Positions 50,571-58,965 of a stretch of 64,000 nt of DNA are shown here, one piece after another. Numbering within the stretch: the first letter of the stretch is position 1; every line of letters starts with the position of its first letter. The stretch comes from JALYNX01 sp035292685 (GTDB taxonomy: Bacteria; Actinomycetota; Acidimicrobiia; Spongiisociales; ZC4RG35). The position numbers and the translations under genes are program-made. A model generated the notes under the pieces. It was not told the DNA's origin and made no database searches. It was given only the letters and a program-made list of their open reading frames with translations. The DNA is taken from positions 1-64,000 of the forward strand of contig DATDPP010000040.1 in NCBI GenBank assembly GCA_035292685.1, written 5' to 3'.

Positions 50571-50726
50571 CGACGATCGCAAACGGACTCTGGAAGCTGA
50601 TGTCTCATAGGCACTAGTCCACGTTTAGCTTGCCGTCGGCCCGGTCGGCCTTCCGATCGGTGTCAACCCCAACAACCGCGGGCCTAGTCGGGCGCACCAC
50701 CAAAGTCACCCGGCGATGATTGCCCC

Positions 50727-50758
50727 AAGGGGCTCCGGTCCCCCCACCGGAGCCCCTT
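50727..50758. terminator. Strong hairpin terminator after ychF
   Basis: A perfect 13-bp stem (AAGGGGCTCCGGT / ACCGGAGCCCCTT) with a 6-base C (or G) loop, 33 bases beyond the ychF stop. It could also protect gcvP from read-through. Confidence 0.8.
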
Positions 50759-50791
50759 CTCTTATGGGGACCGGGCGACGTTGGACCGCAA

Positions 50792-51874
50792 TCACACGTT
50801 GAAGCGAAAGTCGACGACGTCGTCGGGTCGCATGACGTAGGACCTTCCCTCGGTGCGGACCAGGCCCTTGGCCCGCGCCTCGACCCAGGAGCCGGCTGTC
50901 ACTAGCAGTGGATAGTCGACCACCTCGGCAGCGATGAACCCCCGCTCGAAGTCGGTGTGGATCACACCGGCCGCCTCCGGGGCGGTGGCCCCGGATCGGA
51001 TGGTCCAGGCCCGCGCCTCCTTCTCTCCGGCGGTGAGAAAGCTCTGCAGACCCAGGGTCCGATAGGCAGCCCGGATCACGGCATGCAGCCCCGGCTCGTC
51101 TTGACCGACGGAAGCCAGTATCTCGACACGATCGTCCTCGTCGAGCTCGTTGAGCTCCGCCTCGATCTGGGCGTCGAGGAAGAGGGCCTCCGCTGGTGCC
51201 ACGGCTGCGGCTAACTCGGAACGTCGGTTTCCGTCGACCAGGAGGGCCGGGCCGCTGTTGAACACGTAGATGATCGGCTTGGCGGTGAGCAGATGGAGGT
51301 CGGCATACTCGGGAAGACGGGCCAACAACTCCGGGCTGCCAGAGACCATTTGCCCGGCGCCAACTGCCTGCCGGAGCAGGTGGAGCAACTCGATTCGGGG
51401 ACCGAGCGACCGATCCACCGTTGCCTCCCGCTCTAACCTGGGAAGCCGTTTCTCGATCGTTTGCAGGTCGGCGATTGCCAACTCGGTTTCGAGGGTGTCG
51501 ATGTCCGAGACCGGGCCGCCACCCTCGCCAATCGACACGACGCTCTCGGAATCGAACGCCCGAACCACGTGGCAGATGGCGTTCACGTCCCGGATACTCG
51601 CCAGGAACTGGTTGCCAAGACCTTCACCTTCGCTGGAGCCGTGCACCAGACCTGCGATGTCGACAAAGGTCACCGTCGCCGGCGTGACTTTCTTCGACTT
51701 GAAGATCGTGGCGAGAGTGTCGAGCCGTGGGTCGGGAATCGGGACCACGCCTGTGTTGGGCTCGATGGTTGCGAACGGGTAGTTGGCTGCCAGGACCTTG
51801 GCGTTGGTGAGCGCATTGAAAAGCGTGGATTTGCCCACATTGGGGAGACCCACGATGCCGATGGTCAGACTCAT
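50792..51874 (-). CDS. ychF: Redox-regulated ATPase/GTPase YchF (OLA1 family)
   Basis: A 360-residue Obg-related P-loop protein. G1 is GLPNVGKST (residues 9-17), G3 is VDIAGLV, and the G4 position is degenerate as usual in YchF, which prefers ATP. The middle region of about residues 135-250 is helical, and the C-terminal TGS domain includes ARAWTIRSGATAPEAAGVIH. It binds ribosomes and affects translation and stress responses. It has its own terminator downstream. Confidence 0.95.
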   Translation of the reverse strand: MSLTIGIVGLPNVGKSTLFNALTNAKVLAANYPFATIEPNTGVVPIPDPRLDTLATIFKSKKVTPATVTFVDIAGLVHGSSEGEGLGNQFLASIRDVNAICHVVRAFDSESVVSIGEGGGPVSDIDTLETELAIADLQTIEKRLPRLEREATVDRSLGPRIELLHLLRQAVGAGQMVSGSPELLARLPEYADLHLLTAKPIIYVFNSGPALLVDGNRRSELAAAVAPAEALFLDAQIEAELNELDEDDRVEILASVGQDEPGLHAVIRAAYRTLGLQSFLTAGEKEARAWTIRSGATAPEAAGVIHTDFERGFIAAEVVDYPLLVTAGSWVEARAKGLVRTEGRSYVMRPDDVVDFRFNV

Positions 51875-51914
51875 TCGGCGGCGCAGGTTAGGGAGGGTGA
51901 ACCTGACGGCTGGC

Positions 51915-51920
51915 TAGCGT
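51915..51920 (+). promoter_or_regulatory. -10 hexamer TAGCGT for gpsA
   Basis: TAGCGT is followed by 6 bases and the GTG at 51927. Confidence 0.5.
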
Positions 51921-51926
51921 GCCGAT

Positions 51927-52925
51927 GTGGACAGGATCGCAGTGATCGGAGCCGGGTCCTGGGGGACCACCGTTGCGGCCTTTGCCGCACGCTCGACTCC
52001 GACCGTCCTCTGGGCCCGGCGCCCGGAGCTGGCCGCAGAGATGAACGAGACAAGGGAGAACCGCACCTACCTCCCAGGGTTCGAGCTCCCTGCGGCCCTC
52101 ACCAGCACCAGCGACCTCGACGCTGTGATCGAGACGTCAGCAGCTTTGGTGATGGCCGTCCCCTCGCACGGCTTCAGAGAGGTCTACTCCAGGATCGCGG
52201 GCCGGCTCGGCGAGGAAGTGCCCGTTCTCTCGCTGACCAAAGGGATCGAACAGGAAACTCTCGCCACCATGACCCAGATTGTGGCTGAGATCTCACCTGG
52301 TATGGACCCATCGCTGATCGGGGTGATGACCGGTCCCAACCTGGCGACCGAAGTCGCTGCCGGCCAGCCGACAGCCACCGTGATCGCGATGGCTGACCAG
52401 CCAACCGCCCGCCGTTTCCAGGATGTCTTCATGGGACCCACGTTTCGCGTCTACACCCATGACGACGTGGTTGGGTGTGAACTGGGCGGTGCTCTCAAGA
52501 ACGTGATGGCGATCGCAGCCGGGATGTCGGATGGTCTCGGCTTCGGTGACAACACCCGGGCCACGCTCATCACCCGGGCCCTGGCGGAGCTGACCCGCCT
52601 CGGGGTGGCCCTCGGTGGAAGGCCGGCGACCTTCGCCGGTTTGGCCGGGATGGGCGACCTGATCGCAACCTGCATCTCGACGGCCAGCCGCAATCACCAG
52701 GTCGGGTTCCGCTTGGCATTGGGCAAGACCCTCACCGAAATCGTCACCGAGATGAGGATGGTCGCCGAAGGAGTCAAGACCACACGTGCGGTCCTGGATC
52801 TTGCCAAACGGAGCGACATACAGATGCCGATCGCAAGTCACGTCGGGCACGTCCTGTACGAAGGCCTCGACCCCAAGGAAGCGGTGCTGAGGTTGATGAC
52901 CCGTGAGGCGAAGCAGGAAGACTGA
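51927..52925 (+). CDS. gpsA: Glycerol-3-phosphate dehydrogenase [NAD(P)+]
   Basis: A 332-residue enzyme that reduces dihydroxyacetone phosphate to glycerol-3-phosphate for phospholipid synthesis. The nucleotide motif is GAGSWGTTVA; LTKGIE and GALKNVMAIAAGM carry the catalytic lysines; GLAGMGDLIATC is typical of GpsA. The GTG start is set by TAGCGT. The following PPOX-fold gene is 2 bases away and probably cotranscribed. PlsB and PlsY, which use the product, are also in the window. Confidence 0.95.
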   Translation: MDRIAVIGAGSWGTTVAAFAARSTPTVLWARRPELAAEMNETRENRTYLPGFELPAALTSTSDLDAVIETSAALVMAVPSHGFREVYSRIAGRLGEEVPVLSLTKGIEQETLATMTQIVAEISPGMDPSLIGVMTGPNLATEVAAGQPTATVIAMADQPTARRFQDVFMGPTFRVYTHDDVVGCELGGALKNVMAIAAGMSDGLGFGDNTRATLITRALAELTRLGVALGGRPATFAGLAGMGDLIATCISTASRNHQVGFRLALGKTLTEIVTEMRMVAEGVKTTRAVLDLAKRSDIQMPIASHVGHVLYEGLDPKEAVLRLMTREAKQED

Positions 52926-52927
52926 GC

Positions 52928-53566
52928 ATGGCAGCCGATAAGACGACCATTCGACGCCTTCCAGAGCTCGCGGTCCACGATCGGGGGCAGATCCACGCAA
53001 TCCTCGATGAGGGCTTCGTCTGTCATGTGGCCTATCTCGACGACGGCCGACCTGTGGTCATCCCCACCCTGTACGCCCGGGATGGCGACCGAGTCCTGCT
53101 CCACGGATCTCATGCCTCCGGGTTGATGCAGGCGGTGAAACGAGGCTCGCCACTGGGCATCGCGGTGACCCTGGTGGATGGCCTGGTGGTGGCCCGCAGC
53201 GGATTCGAGTCCTCGGCGAACTACCGCAGCGTGGTCATCCACGGCACCGGCCGGCTTCTCGAAGGTGACGAGCACGTGACGGCCCTCGATGTGATCGTGG
53301 AAGCCCTGATCCCGGGGCGTCTCGCCGACATCCGGCGCCCGACCACGGCCGAGATGCGAAAGACCGCCGTCATTGCAGTCGGCTTGGAGGAGGTATCCGC
53401 CAAGGTCCATAACGGCCCGCCGGAGGACGCCGAATCGGACCAGGGCACCGGGGTGTGGGCCGGGGTCATACCCCTCGAGACCACAGCCGGGATTCCTCAG
53501 CCCGCCCCCGACCTCGAGCCGGGTGTCGCCATCCCGGACTATTTGAACGCGTACCGACGTTCCTAA
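52928..53566 (+). CDS. Pyridoxamine-5'-phosphate-oxidase-fold flavin-binding protein
   Basis: A 212-residue protein with an FMN-binding split barrel (ILDEGFVCHVAYLDDGRPVVIPTLYARDGD, then LHGSHASGLMQAV) and a C-terminal region specific to the flavin-nucleotide-binding subgroup (TAEMRKTAVIAVGLEEVSAKV; GVWAGVIPLE). It may bind FMN, haem or F420; the reaction is unknown. AGGAAGA lies before the ATG, which is 2 bases after the gpsA stop. Confidence 0.85.
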   Translation: MAADKTTIRRLPELAVHDRGQIHAILDEGFVCHVAYLDDGRPVVIPTLYARDGDRVLLHGSHASGLMQAVKRGSPLGIAVTLVDGLVVARSGFESSANYRSVVIHGTGRLLEGDEHVTALDVIVEALIPGRLADIRRPTTAEMRKTAVIAVGLEEVSAKVHNGPPEDAESDQGTGVWAGVIPLETTAGIPQPAPDLEPGVAIPDYLNAYRRS

Positions 53567-53617
53567 AAGACTGCAACCGTGACCGCGCCCCCGGTGTTCT
53601 TGTTGGGGAGGACAAAC

Positions 53618-54550
53618 TTGGCCAATCAGATCCTGACAACCTCCCACGGAACCAACCGTGAGGCTTTCAGTCCCAAGGATTGGGGCCTGTTCCTCAGTGT
53701 GTCGGCCATCTGGGGATCGTCGTTCTTGTTCATGACGATTGGGCTCGATGCGTTCCACCCCGGTTTGGTCACCTGGTTGCGGCTGGGCTTCGGGGCTGCG
53801 TTCATAGCCATGCTCCCCCGCGCCCGGCAATCGAAGATCCCCCGCCGCGAGTGGCGTCGAATTGGGGTGCTCGGGCTGATCTGGCTCGCCATCCCGTTCA
53901 CGATCTTCCCGATTGCCCTGCAATGGGTCGACTCGTCGGTGACAGGGATGCTCAACGGCGCCACCCCTATCTTCACCGCGGTGATTGCCTCGATCCTCCT
54001 CTGGCATCTCCCCGGGCGTTTTCAGATGATCGGCCTGGTGGTCGGTTTCACCGGGATCGTTGCCATCGCCCTCCCCTCGGCCGGGGAGGGCTCAACGGCG
54101 GCGCTCGGAGTGGTGTTGATAGTGGTGGCCACGATTTGCTACGCATTCGCCACCAACATCGTCGCCCCGCTGCAGCAGAAGTACGGATCGCTTCCGGTGA
54201 TGGCACGGGTGCAATGGGTGGCCGTCGCTTTGGTCACGCCCTACGGGATCTACGGGCTGACCCGGTCCGAATTCGCCTGGCCTTCCCTGTTTGCGATGTT
54301 GGCGGTCGGAGTCCTGGGCACCGGCGTCGCCTTGGTGCTGATGGGGTCTCTGGTGGGGAGTGTCGGCCCGACCCGCGCCACCTTCGTCACCTATGTCTAC
54401 CCGGTGGTCGCCTTGGCCCTGGGGGTGGTTTTCAGGGACGAGGTGGTTGCGCCGATCGCCATCGCCGGCATCCCCCTGGTCATCGCAGGGGCGGTTATCG
54501 CCTCCCGCAGCGAGGTCGCCTTCAGGCCGCTGCCAGCCGAAGCGCTCTGA
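53618..54550 (+). CDS. EamA-family (DMT) membrane transporter
   Basis: A 310-residue protein with ten hydrophobic segments in two EamA repeats (WGLFLSVSAIWGSSFLF at the start; LLIVVATICYAFATNIV-like start of the second). These carriers export metabolites such as amino acids. I chose TTG at 53618 because GGGGAGG lies 6 bases upstream; a GTG at 53579 would add 13 residues but has neither a ribosome site nor a TANNNT element. The end overlaps the convergent nurA gene by 29 bases. Confidence 0.82.
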   Translation: MANQILTTSHGTNREAFSPKDWGLFLSVSAIWGSSFLFMTIGLDAFHPGLVTWLRLGFGAAFIAMLPRARQSKIPRREWRRIGVLGLIWLAIPFTIFPIALQWVDSSVTGMLNGATPIFTAVIASILLWHLPGRFQMIGLVVGFTGIVAIALPSAGEGSTAALGVVLIVVATICYAFATNIVAPLQQKYGSLPVMARVQWVAVALVTPYGIYGLTRSEFAWPSLFAMLAVGVLGTGVALVLMGSLVGSVGPTRATFVTYVYPVVALALGVVFRDEVVAPIAIAGIPLVIAGAVIASRSEVAFRPLPAEAL

Positions 54551-55424
54551 TCACGAGATCGCGGTCCCCAAGTCGTCGCCGGAGCTCCCGCTCCAGACCA
54601 CCGATCGGGTAGAGGTTCTGGGGGGCCCGCGGATCCTTGTGTCTCGCCGAGGCGTATCGAGGCAACGTGGCCGACACCAGATGGGCCATTCGGGCGGCGT
54701 CCGCCACATTCATGTCCGCCTTCACCTCACAGCGGACCAGGCCTCCGGCGGGACCAGCGCCGTTGGCCAGACGCAGATACCACGAGAAGCGGCTCCAGGA
54801 GGTAGTGGTGAGGAACAGCGGGGTGCGGTAACCGACCGGAAGCGTCCCCAGGGTTGCCCTGAGCTCGTCCTGAAGGTATTGCACATGCTGGGTCTTGACG
54901 TATCCGACGGCTCCCTCGAGGTGACGACGATGGGAAAGCGGGCCGTCGACTACCACCAAGGCGGCGTCGCCATGATCGGCTGCCACCTCGCCCTCGAGGT
55001 CGCCCATCCGCTCCTGGATGCCCAACCAGAGCTCCTCGGGAGTCGAGCCCTTGGTGCTCATCACCTCATAGCGCCCAACCTTGGTGTCGACCGATTCGGC
55101 CGGGCCCGAGGTGAAGATCCCCCGGCGGACACTGGAAGCAACCACCCTGGCGCCACCGTTGCAACGAACGGCGCCGGCCGCGAAGGTAGCCGCCAGGCCG
55201 AACCCGGGAAAGAGGCCCTCCCGGTCGATCCAGAGGTTGGCGTCGACCCTTCGCACCCCGTCAACGAACAGGATGTCCTCGGCCGGGGCGCATTCCGGCA
55301 ACAACGGGCGCCATTGGTCCGGGCTGACCTCGACCGACGGGTCCACCTTGTCGGTGGAATCGGCCAGATCGGCGTCGGAGGGGGCTCCGTAATCCGGATC
55401 CCAGGCCTCGACCGTGAACCTCAC
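54522..55424 (-). CDS. nurA: NurA-domain nuclease
   Basis: A 300-residue RNase-H-fold nuclease of the NurA type. The first catalytic Asp is in ILFVDGVRRVDA, equivalent to the usual VDGS block; another acidic site is VVVDGPLSHRR. The conserved C-terminal block is HKDPRAPQNLYPIGGLE. It should act with the HerA ATPase encoded at the head of the same operon to resect DNA ends. Its GTG overlaps the sbcC stop by 4 bases. The motif VDGS is altered to VDGV, which may reflect family drift. Confidence 0.78.
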   Translation of the reverse strand: MRFTVEAWDPDYGAPSDADLADSTDKVDPSVEVSPDQWRPLLPECAPAEDILFVDGVRRVDANLWIDREGLFPGFGLAATFAAGAVRCNGGARVVASSVRRGIFTSGPAESVDTKVGRYEVMSTKGSTPEELWLGIQERMGDLEGEVAADHGDAALVVVDGPLSHRRHLEGAVGYVKTQHVQYLQDELRATLGTLPVGYRTPLFLTTTSWSRFSWYLRLANGAGPAGGLVRCEVKADMNVADAARMAHLVSATLPRYASARHKDPRAPQNLYPIGGLERELRRRLGDRDLVIRALRLAAA

Positions 55425-57778
55425 GAGACCAGCTCCACCACCGAGCCGGTGGGCTCGCGCCGGACTTCTAGCCGGACCGTGGCCCGGGCCGCCAGCTCCT
55501 TGACATGAGTGACGATGCCGACCATGAGCCCACGGCCGGTCAACTCCTCGAGCACCGAAGCCACCGTGTCCAGAGACTCCTCGTCCAGGGTGCCGAAACC
55601 TTCGTCCAGGAAGATCGCATCGAGACCGGAGGCGGCGCCTGCGGACAGGGTCTCCGCCAGGGAGAGGGCGAGAGCGAGGGCAACCAGGAAGGTCTCGCCC
55701 CCGGAGAGGGTCGATACCGATCGGGTCTCGTCGGCGTTGCGGTGGTCGACGATGGCGAACCCTCCGTCATCATCGGCCTCGAGCGCGAAGCCCCCACCGG
55801 AGAGCTGGGCCAGGAGGTCGTTGGCCCCGGCGACCAGTTCGGTGATCGCACCGGCCATCAACCAGCGCTCGAAGCCGTCGGCACGGAGGTGGGCGGCAAG
55901 TGAATGAGCGACGGCGGCGCCGGCTTGCGACTCCTCGATGACCTTGGCCAGCTCGGCGGCGAGGGCGATGGTCTTCTCCATCTCATCAAACGCCTGCTTT
56001 GCTTGTTCTTGCTCCCGCGCCACGTGAACCGCGTAGGGGGCAACCGGCTCGATTCCGATGCCCTCCAGCTCGGCCACCAAACGCTCCTTTGCATTCACTG
56101 CGCCGGTGACCGCGGCCCGGGCTTGGGCCTCCGCCTCCACGAGGCGGGCCCCGGTGTCGAGGCGGGCCTGGTCGATCCAACCCATCAGTTCCTTCCACTG
56201 AACGAGGCTGTCGTCGCTCTCGGGTAACGGCGGCCGGAGATCGGCCACAGTCTCTCGGGCCGCCATCAAAGCGCGGCCAATCGATCGAAAGGCCTCGGCC
56301 GCCGTCTCCAACTCGCGGCGGGTCGCGGCGAGGAGCCCTTCGACTACTCCGAGCTCGTGCTGCCTCGCGACGACGAGAGCCTTTGCCGCTTCCACTGCGC
56401 TCATCTGGCGTTCCAGGGCCTCGGCCGGTAGGGCGGGGTCGAGGTCACCGAGAAGCGAGAGGCGTTGGGTCTCCAACTCCTTACGGGTGGCCTCGATGCT
56501 GGCAGCCTCGGCACGAGCTTCCTCGAGACTGGTGCGAGCCGCGCTCACCCTCGTTGCGGCTGCCACTTCGCCTTCATCGAGCCGAATGAGGTCGGGATCA
56601 CGGTTGTCGTCGGGGAGAGCGGACACCGGGAGATCACAAACCGGGCATGGCATTCCCACCACCAGGGTGGCGCGCAAAGCATGGGCGGCGTGGGTCACCC
56701 GTGCCGACTCCAGGTCTGAAGTCACCTGCTCGTGAATCGCGACGGCGGCCTCCAAGGCCTCCATCGCCGTTGCCACCCTGGATTCGACGACACCAACATC
56801 GTGTTCTTCGAGGCGGGCATCGAGCTCGGTGAGCCGCAGATAGGTCCTTGCATGTGACTCGAGCGATTCGATCGAAGGGAGGCCTTGCAACGCCACGTTC
56901 GCAGTTTCGAGCTCGGTCTCGGCTTGATCCCGGCGTCGCTCGAGCTCTTCGTGGGCATCACGGGCCCGGTTGATCGCCTCGTCGAGCATGTCGAGATTGT
57001 CGGGAGGAGTGATCGAGTCGAGCCGCTTCAGGTCGCCTTCCAACCGCGACACCACGTCGGCGGCGGCTATGGCGGCCGCCTCCAGCCCGGCCAAGGTTGC
57101 TTCCAGCTCGTCGATCCTTTCGGCCATCTGCTCGAGTTGACCCGACCGGTCACGAGCAACGGCCAGGGATTCCTCGTCCGGGATCTCGAGCGGGGCCCTT
57201 CTCGCCTCGGCCTGCGCCGCTCTGTCCTCCGCCGTGGCTTCCCTCGTTCGCGCCAACCCCCGGATCTCTGAATAGATGTCGAGATCGAGGAGTTTGCGCA
57301 GGAGGGCCTGTCGATCGGACTTGGTGGCCGTCAGAAACCTTGCGAACTCACCTTGGGGCAAGACCACGGTCTTGGTGAAGTCCTCGTAACGCAGCCCGAG
57401 CAGCGCCTCGACTGCCTTGGTCACCTCGTCGGCACCTGAGGCCAGTGTGTCCGGGCCACGCTCGAGACGCGACTCGTTGGTGTTGGCGCCGGTCTTGGTG
57501 CGCAACACCTGTCTCGCCACGGTGTAGACCTGATCCCCCACGGCGAAGTCCACCGAGACCCGGGCCCGGTCGGCTCCGGCGGAGATCACCGGAGCCACCT
57601 CGCGACCCCCAAGACGGGGGACCCGCCCGTAGAGGGCGAAGATCATGGCGTCGATCAGACTCGACTTCCCCGAGCCCGTTGGCCCGCTGAGCGAGAAGAA
57701 GTCGACCTCGGCGAAGCTGACGCTGCTGTGGGTTCGATAGGCCGAGAACCCTTCGAGGGTGATGCTGAGCGGTCTCAT
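55421..57778 (-). CDS. sbcC: SbcC/Rad50-type DNA repair ATPase
   Basis: A 785-residue SMC-like protein. Walker A is SGPTGSGKSSLIDA (about 31-44), the Q-loop is VLPQGEFARFL, a long coiled coil spans about 170-370 and 390-640, the zinc hook is CPVC (about 376-379), the signature is LSGGETFLVALALALSLAE and Walker B is DAIFLDEGFGTLDEE. It is shorter than E. coli SbcC (1048), through shorter coils. With SbcD it forms the Mre11-Rad50-like complex that opens hairpins and processes DNA ends. It is coupled by 4-base overlaps to both sbcD and nurA. Confidence 0.95.
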   Translation of the reverse strand: MRPLSITLEGFSAYRTHSSVSFAEVDFFSLSGPTGSGKSSLIDAMIFALYGRVPRLGGREVAPVISAGADRARVSVDFAVGDQVYTVARQVLRTKTGANTNESRLERGPDTLASGADEVTKAVEALLGLRYEDFTKTVVLPQGEFARFLTATKSDRQALLRKLLDLDIYSEIRGLARTREATAEDRAAQAEARRAPLEIPDEESLAVARDRSGQLEQMAERIDELEATLAGLEAAAIAAADVVSRLEGDLKRLDSITPPDNLDMLDEAINRARDAHEELERRRDQAETELETANVALQGLPSIESLESHARTYLRLTELDARLEEHDVGVVESRVATAMEALEAAVAIHEQVTSDLESARVTHAAHALRATLVVGMPCPVCDLPVSALPDDNRDPDLIRLDEGEVAAATRVSAARTSLEEARAEAASIEATRKELETQRLSLLGDLDPALPAEALERQMSAVEAAKALVVARQHELGVVEGLLAATRRELETAAEAFRSIGRALMAARETVADLRPPLPESDDSLVQWKELMGWIDQARLDTGARLVEAEAQARAAVTGAVNAKERLVAELEGIGIEPVAPYAVHVAREQEQAKQAFDEMEKTIALAAELAKVIEESQAGAAVAHSLAAHLRADGFERWLMAGAITELVAGANDLLAQLSGGGFALEADDDGGFAIVDHRNADETRSVSTLSGGETFLVALALALSLAETLSAGAASGLDAIFLDEGFGTLDEESLDTVASVLEELTGRGLMVGIVTHVKELAARATVRLEVRREPTGSVVELVS

Positions 57779-58908
57779 GCCGTGGCCTCGTCGAGCAACT
57801 CGGCGAAGAGGGCTTCGACCCTGTCATCGCCGACGTTGTTGTCCTCGAGGTACGTGTGAAAGGCGTCGGTTGGGGTGATGGCCCGTCGGCTCTCGACGGC
57901 GGGCCTCCGCCCGGAGGTCGGCTGGAGGAGCGTCACGTCGACGGCACCCGGGATTCCGGCTCGCACCATGTCGGCCAGCCCGACCCGGGCCTTCTCGGTG
58001 AGCTCGACCTTGACATAGGCGTCACCAACATCATCGGCCCGAGCCAGCACCTGATCGACGGTTCCCCGGAGGGTGACCAGACCCCGGCCGGAGACGAGGG
58101 GGACCGTCGTCACCTTGGAGGGAAGCCCGGGTGCCGCTTCGACGAGGAGTGCCCCCTTGCGATCCTCCACCTCACCGAAGTCGAGTTGCAGAGGTGACCC
58201 CGAGTACCAGACCGACCCACCATGAGGCACTTTCTGTTGGCGATGGAGGTGCCCCAGGGCCACATGAGAGAGATGACCGGGAAACACCGAAGCGGGCACC
58301 GCGTACCCGAAGATGTGGGCCTGTCGCTCTCCCCCTCCCTCTTGGGCGCCATGCACCGTCAAATGGCCGACCAGGAGGTTGACCATGTCGGTGGTCATAT
58401 CGGCGGTGAGGGCGCCGATCAGCCGCTTGATCCGGTCCTCGTATACCCCGGCGTGCTGATCGGGGTCCGAGCCCATTATCTGCTCGGCCCGCACCACGCC
58501 ACGCTGGGAGACGAAGGGGAGCATGGCGACCTTGATCCCGAGGTCATCGTAGGAGACAACCCCACCCCGATCCGGCGGGAATGGTTGGGAGCAGGCGATG
58601 ATCCGGCCCATCTCGAGCAGCGGGGCCACCGCATCCAGCCGTGCCGGGTTGTCGTGGTTGCCTGCGATGACCAGCACCGGGGCCACCTCGGCCAGGTCGA
58701 GCAGGCCCCTCCAGGCGATTTGCTCGGCGACAGGGGTCGGTGCCGAGGTGTCGAACACGTCGCCGGCGACGACGACGAGCTGGACCTCGGCCCCAGCGGC
58801 GATCGTCACCAACTCGGCCAGAACCGAGCGGTGCTCCTCAGACCGGTCCCGGCCCCGGATCCGTTTCCCGACATGCCAATCGGAGGTGTGGAGGATCTTC
58901 ACCGTCAC
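57775..58908 (-). CDS. sbcD: SbcD/Mre11-type exonuclease
   Basis: A 377-residue metallophosphoesterase nuclease. Metal motifs are TSDWHVGK, VVAGDVFDTSAP, IAGNHDNPARL, LLVGHLTVHG and LGHLHRQQ. The C-terminal capping domain follows from about residue 270. It cuts DNA ends as the partner of SbcC. The GTG start at 58908 lies 7 bases after TACGAT, so sbcD may have its own promoter inside the operon, 57 bases after the herA stop. Confidence 0.95.
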   Translation of the reverse strand: MTVKILHTSDWHVGKRIRGRDRSEEHRSVLAELVTIAAGAEVQLVVVAGDVFDTSAPTPVAEQIAWRGLLDLAEVAPVLVIAGNHDNPARLDAVAPLLEMGRIIACSQPFPPDRGGVVSYDDLGIKVAMLPFVSQRGVVRAEQIMGSDPDQHAGVYEDRIKRLIGALTADMTTDMVNLLVGHLTVHGAQEGGGERQAHIFGYAVPASVFPGHLSHVALGHLHRQQKVPHGGSVWYSGSPLQLDFGEVEDRKGALLVEAAPGLPSKVTTVPLVSGRGLVTLRGTVDQVLARADDVGDAYVKVELTEKARVGLADMVRAGIPGAVDVTLLQPTSGRRPAVESRRAITPTDAFHTYLEDNNVGDDRVEALFAELLDEATA

Positions 58909-58915
58909 GGGGTCG

Positions 58916-58921
58916 ATCGTA
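58916..58921 (-). promoter_or_regulatory. -10 hexamer TACGAT for sbcD
   Basis: TACGAT on the minus strand, 7 bases before the GTG at 58908. It suggests sbcD-sbcC-nurA can be transcribed apart from herA. Confidence 0.5.
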
Positions 58922-58965
58922 AAGAGCAGGTGGGACAGATTCGGGGAGCCGGCCGGAGAGGAGGG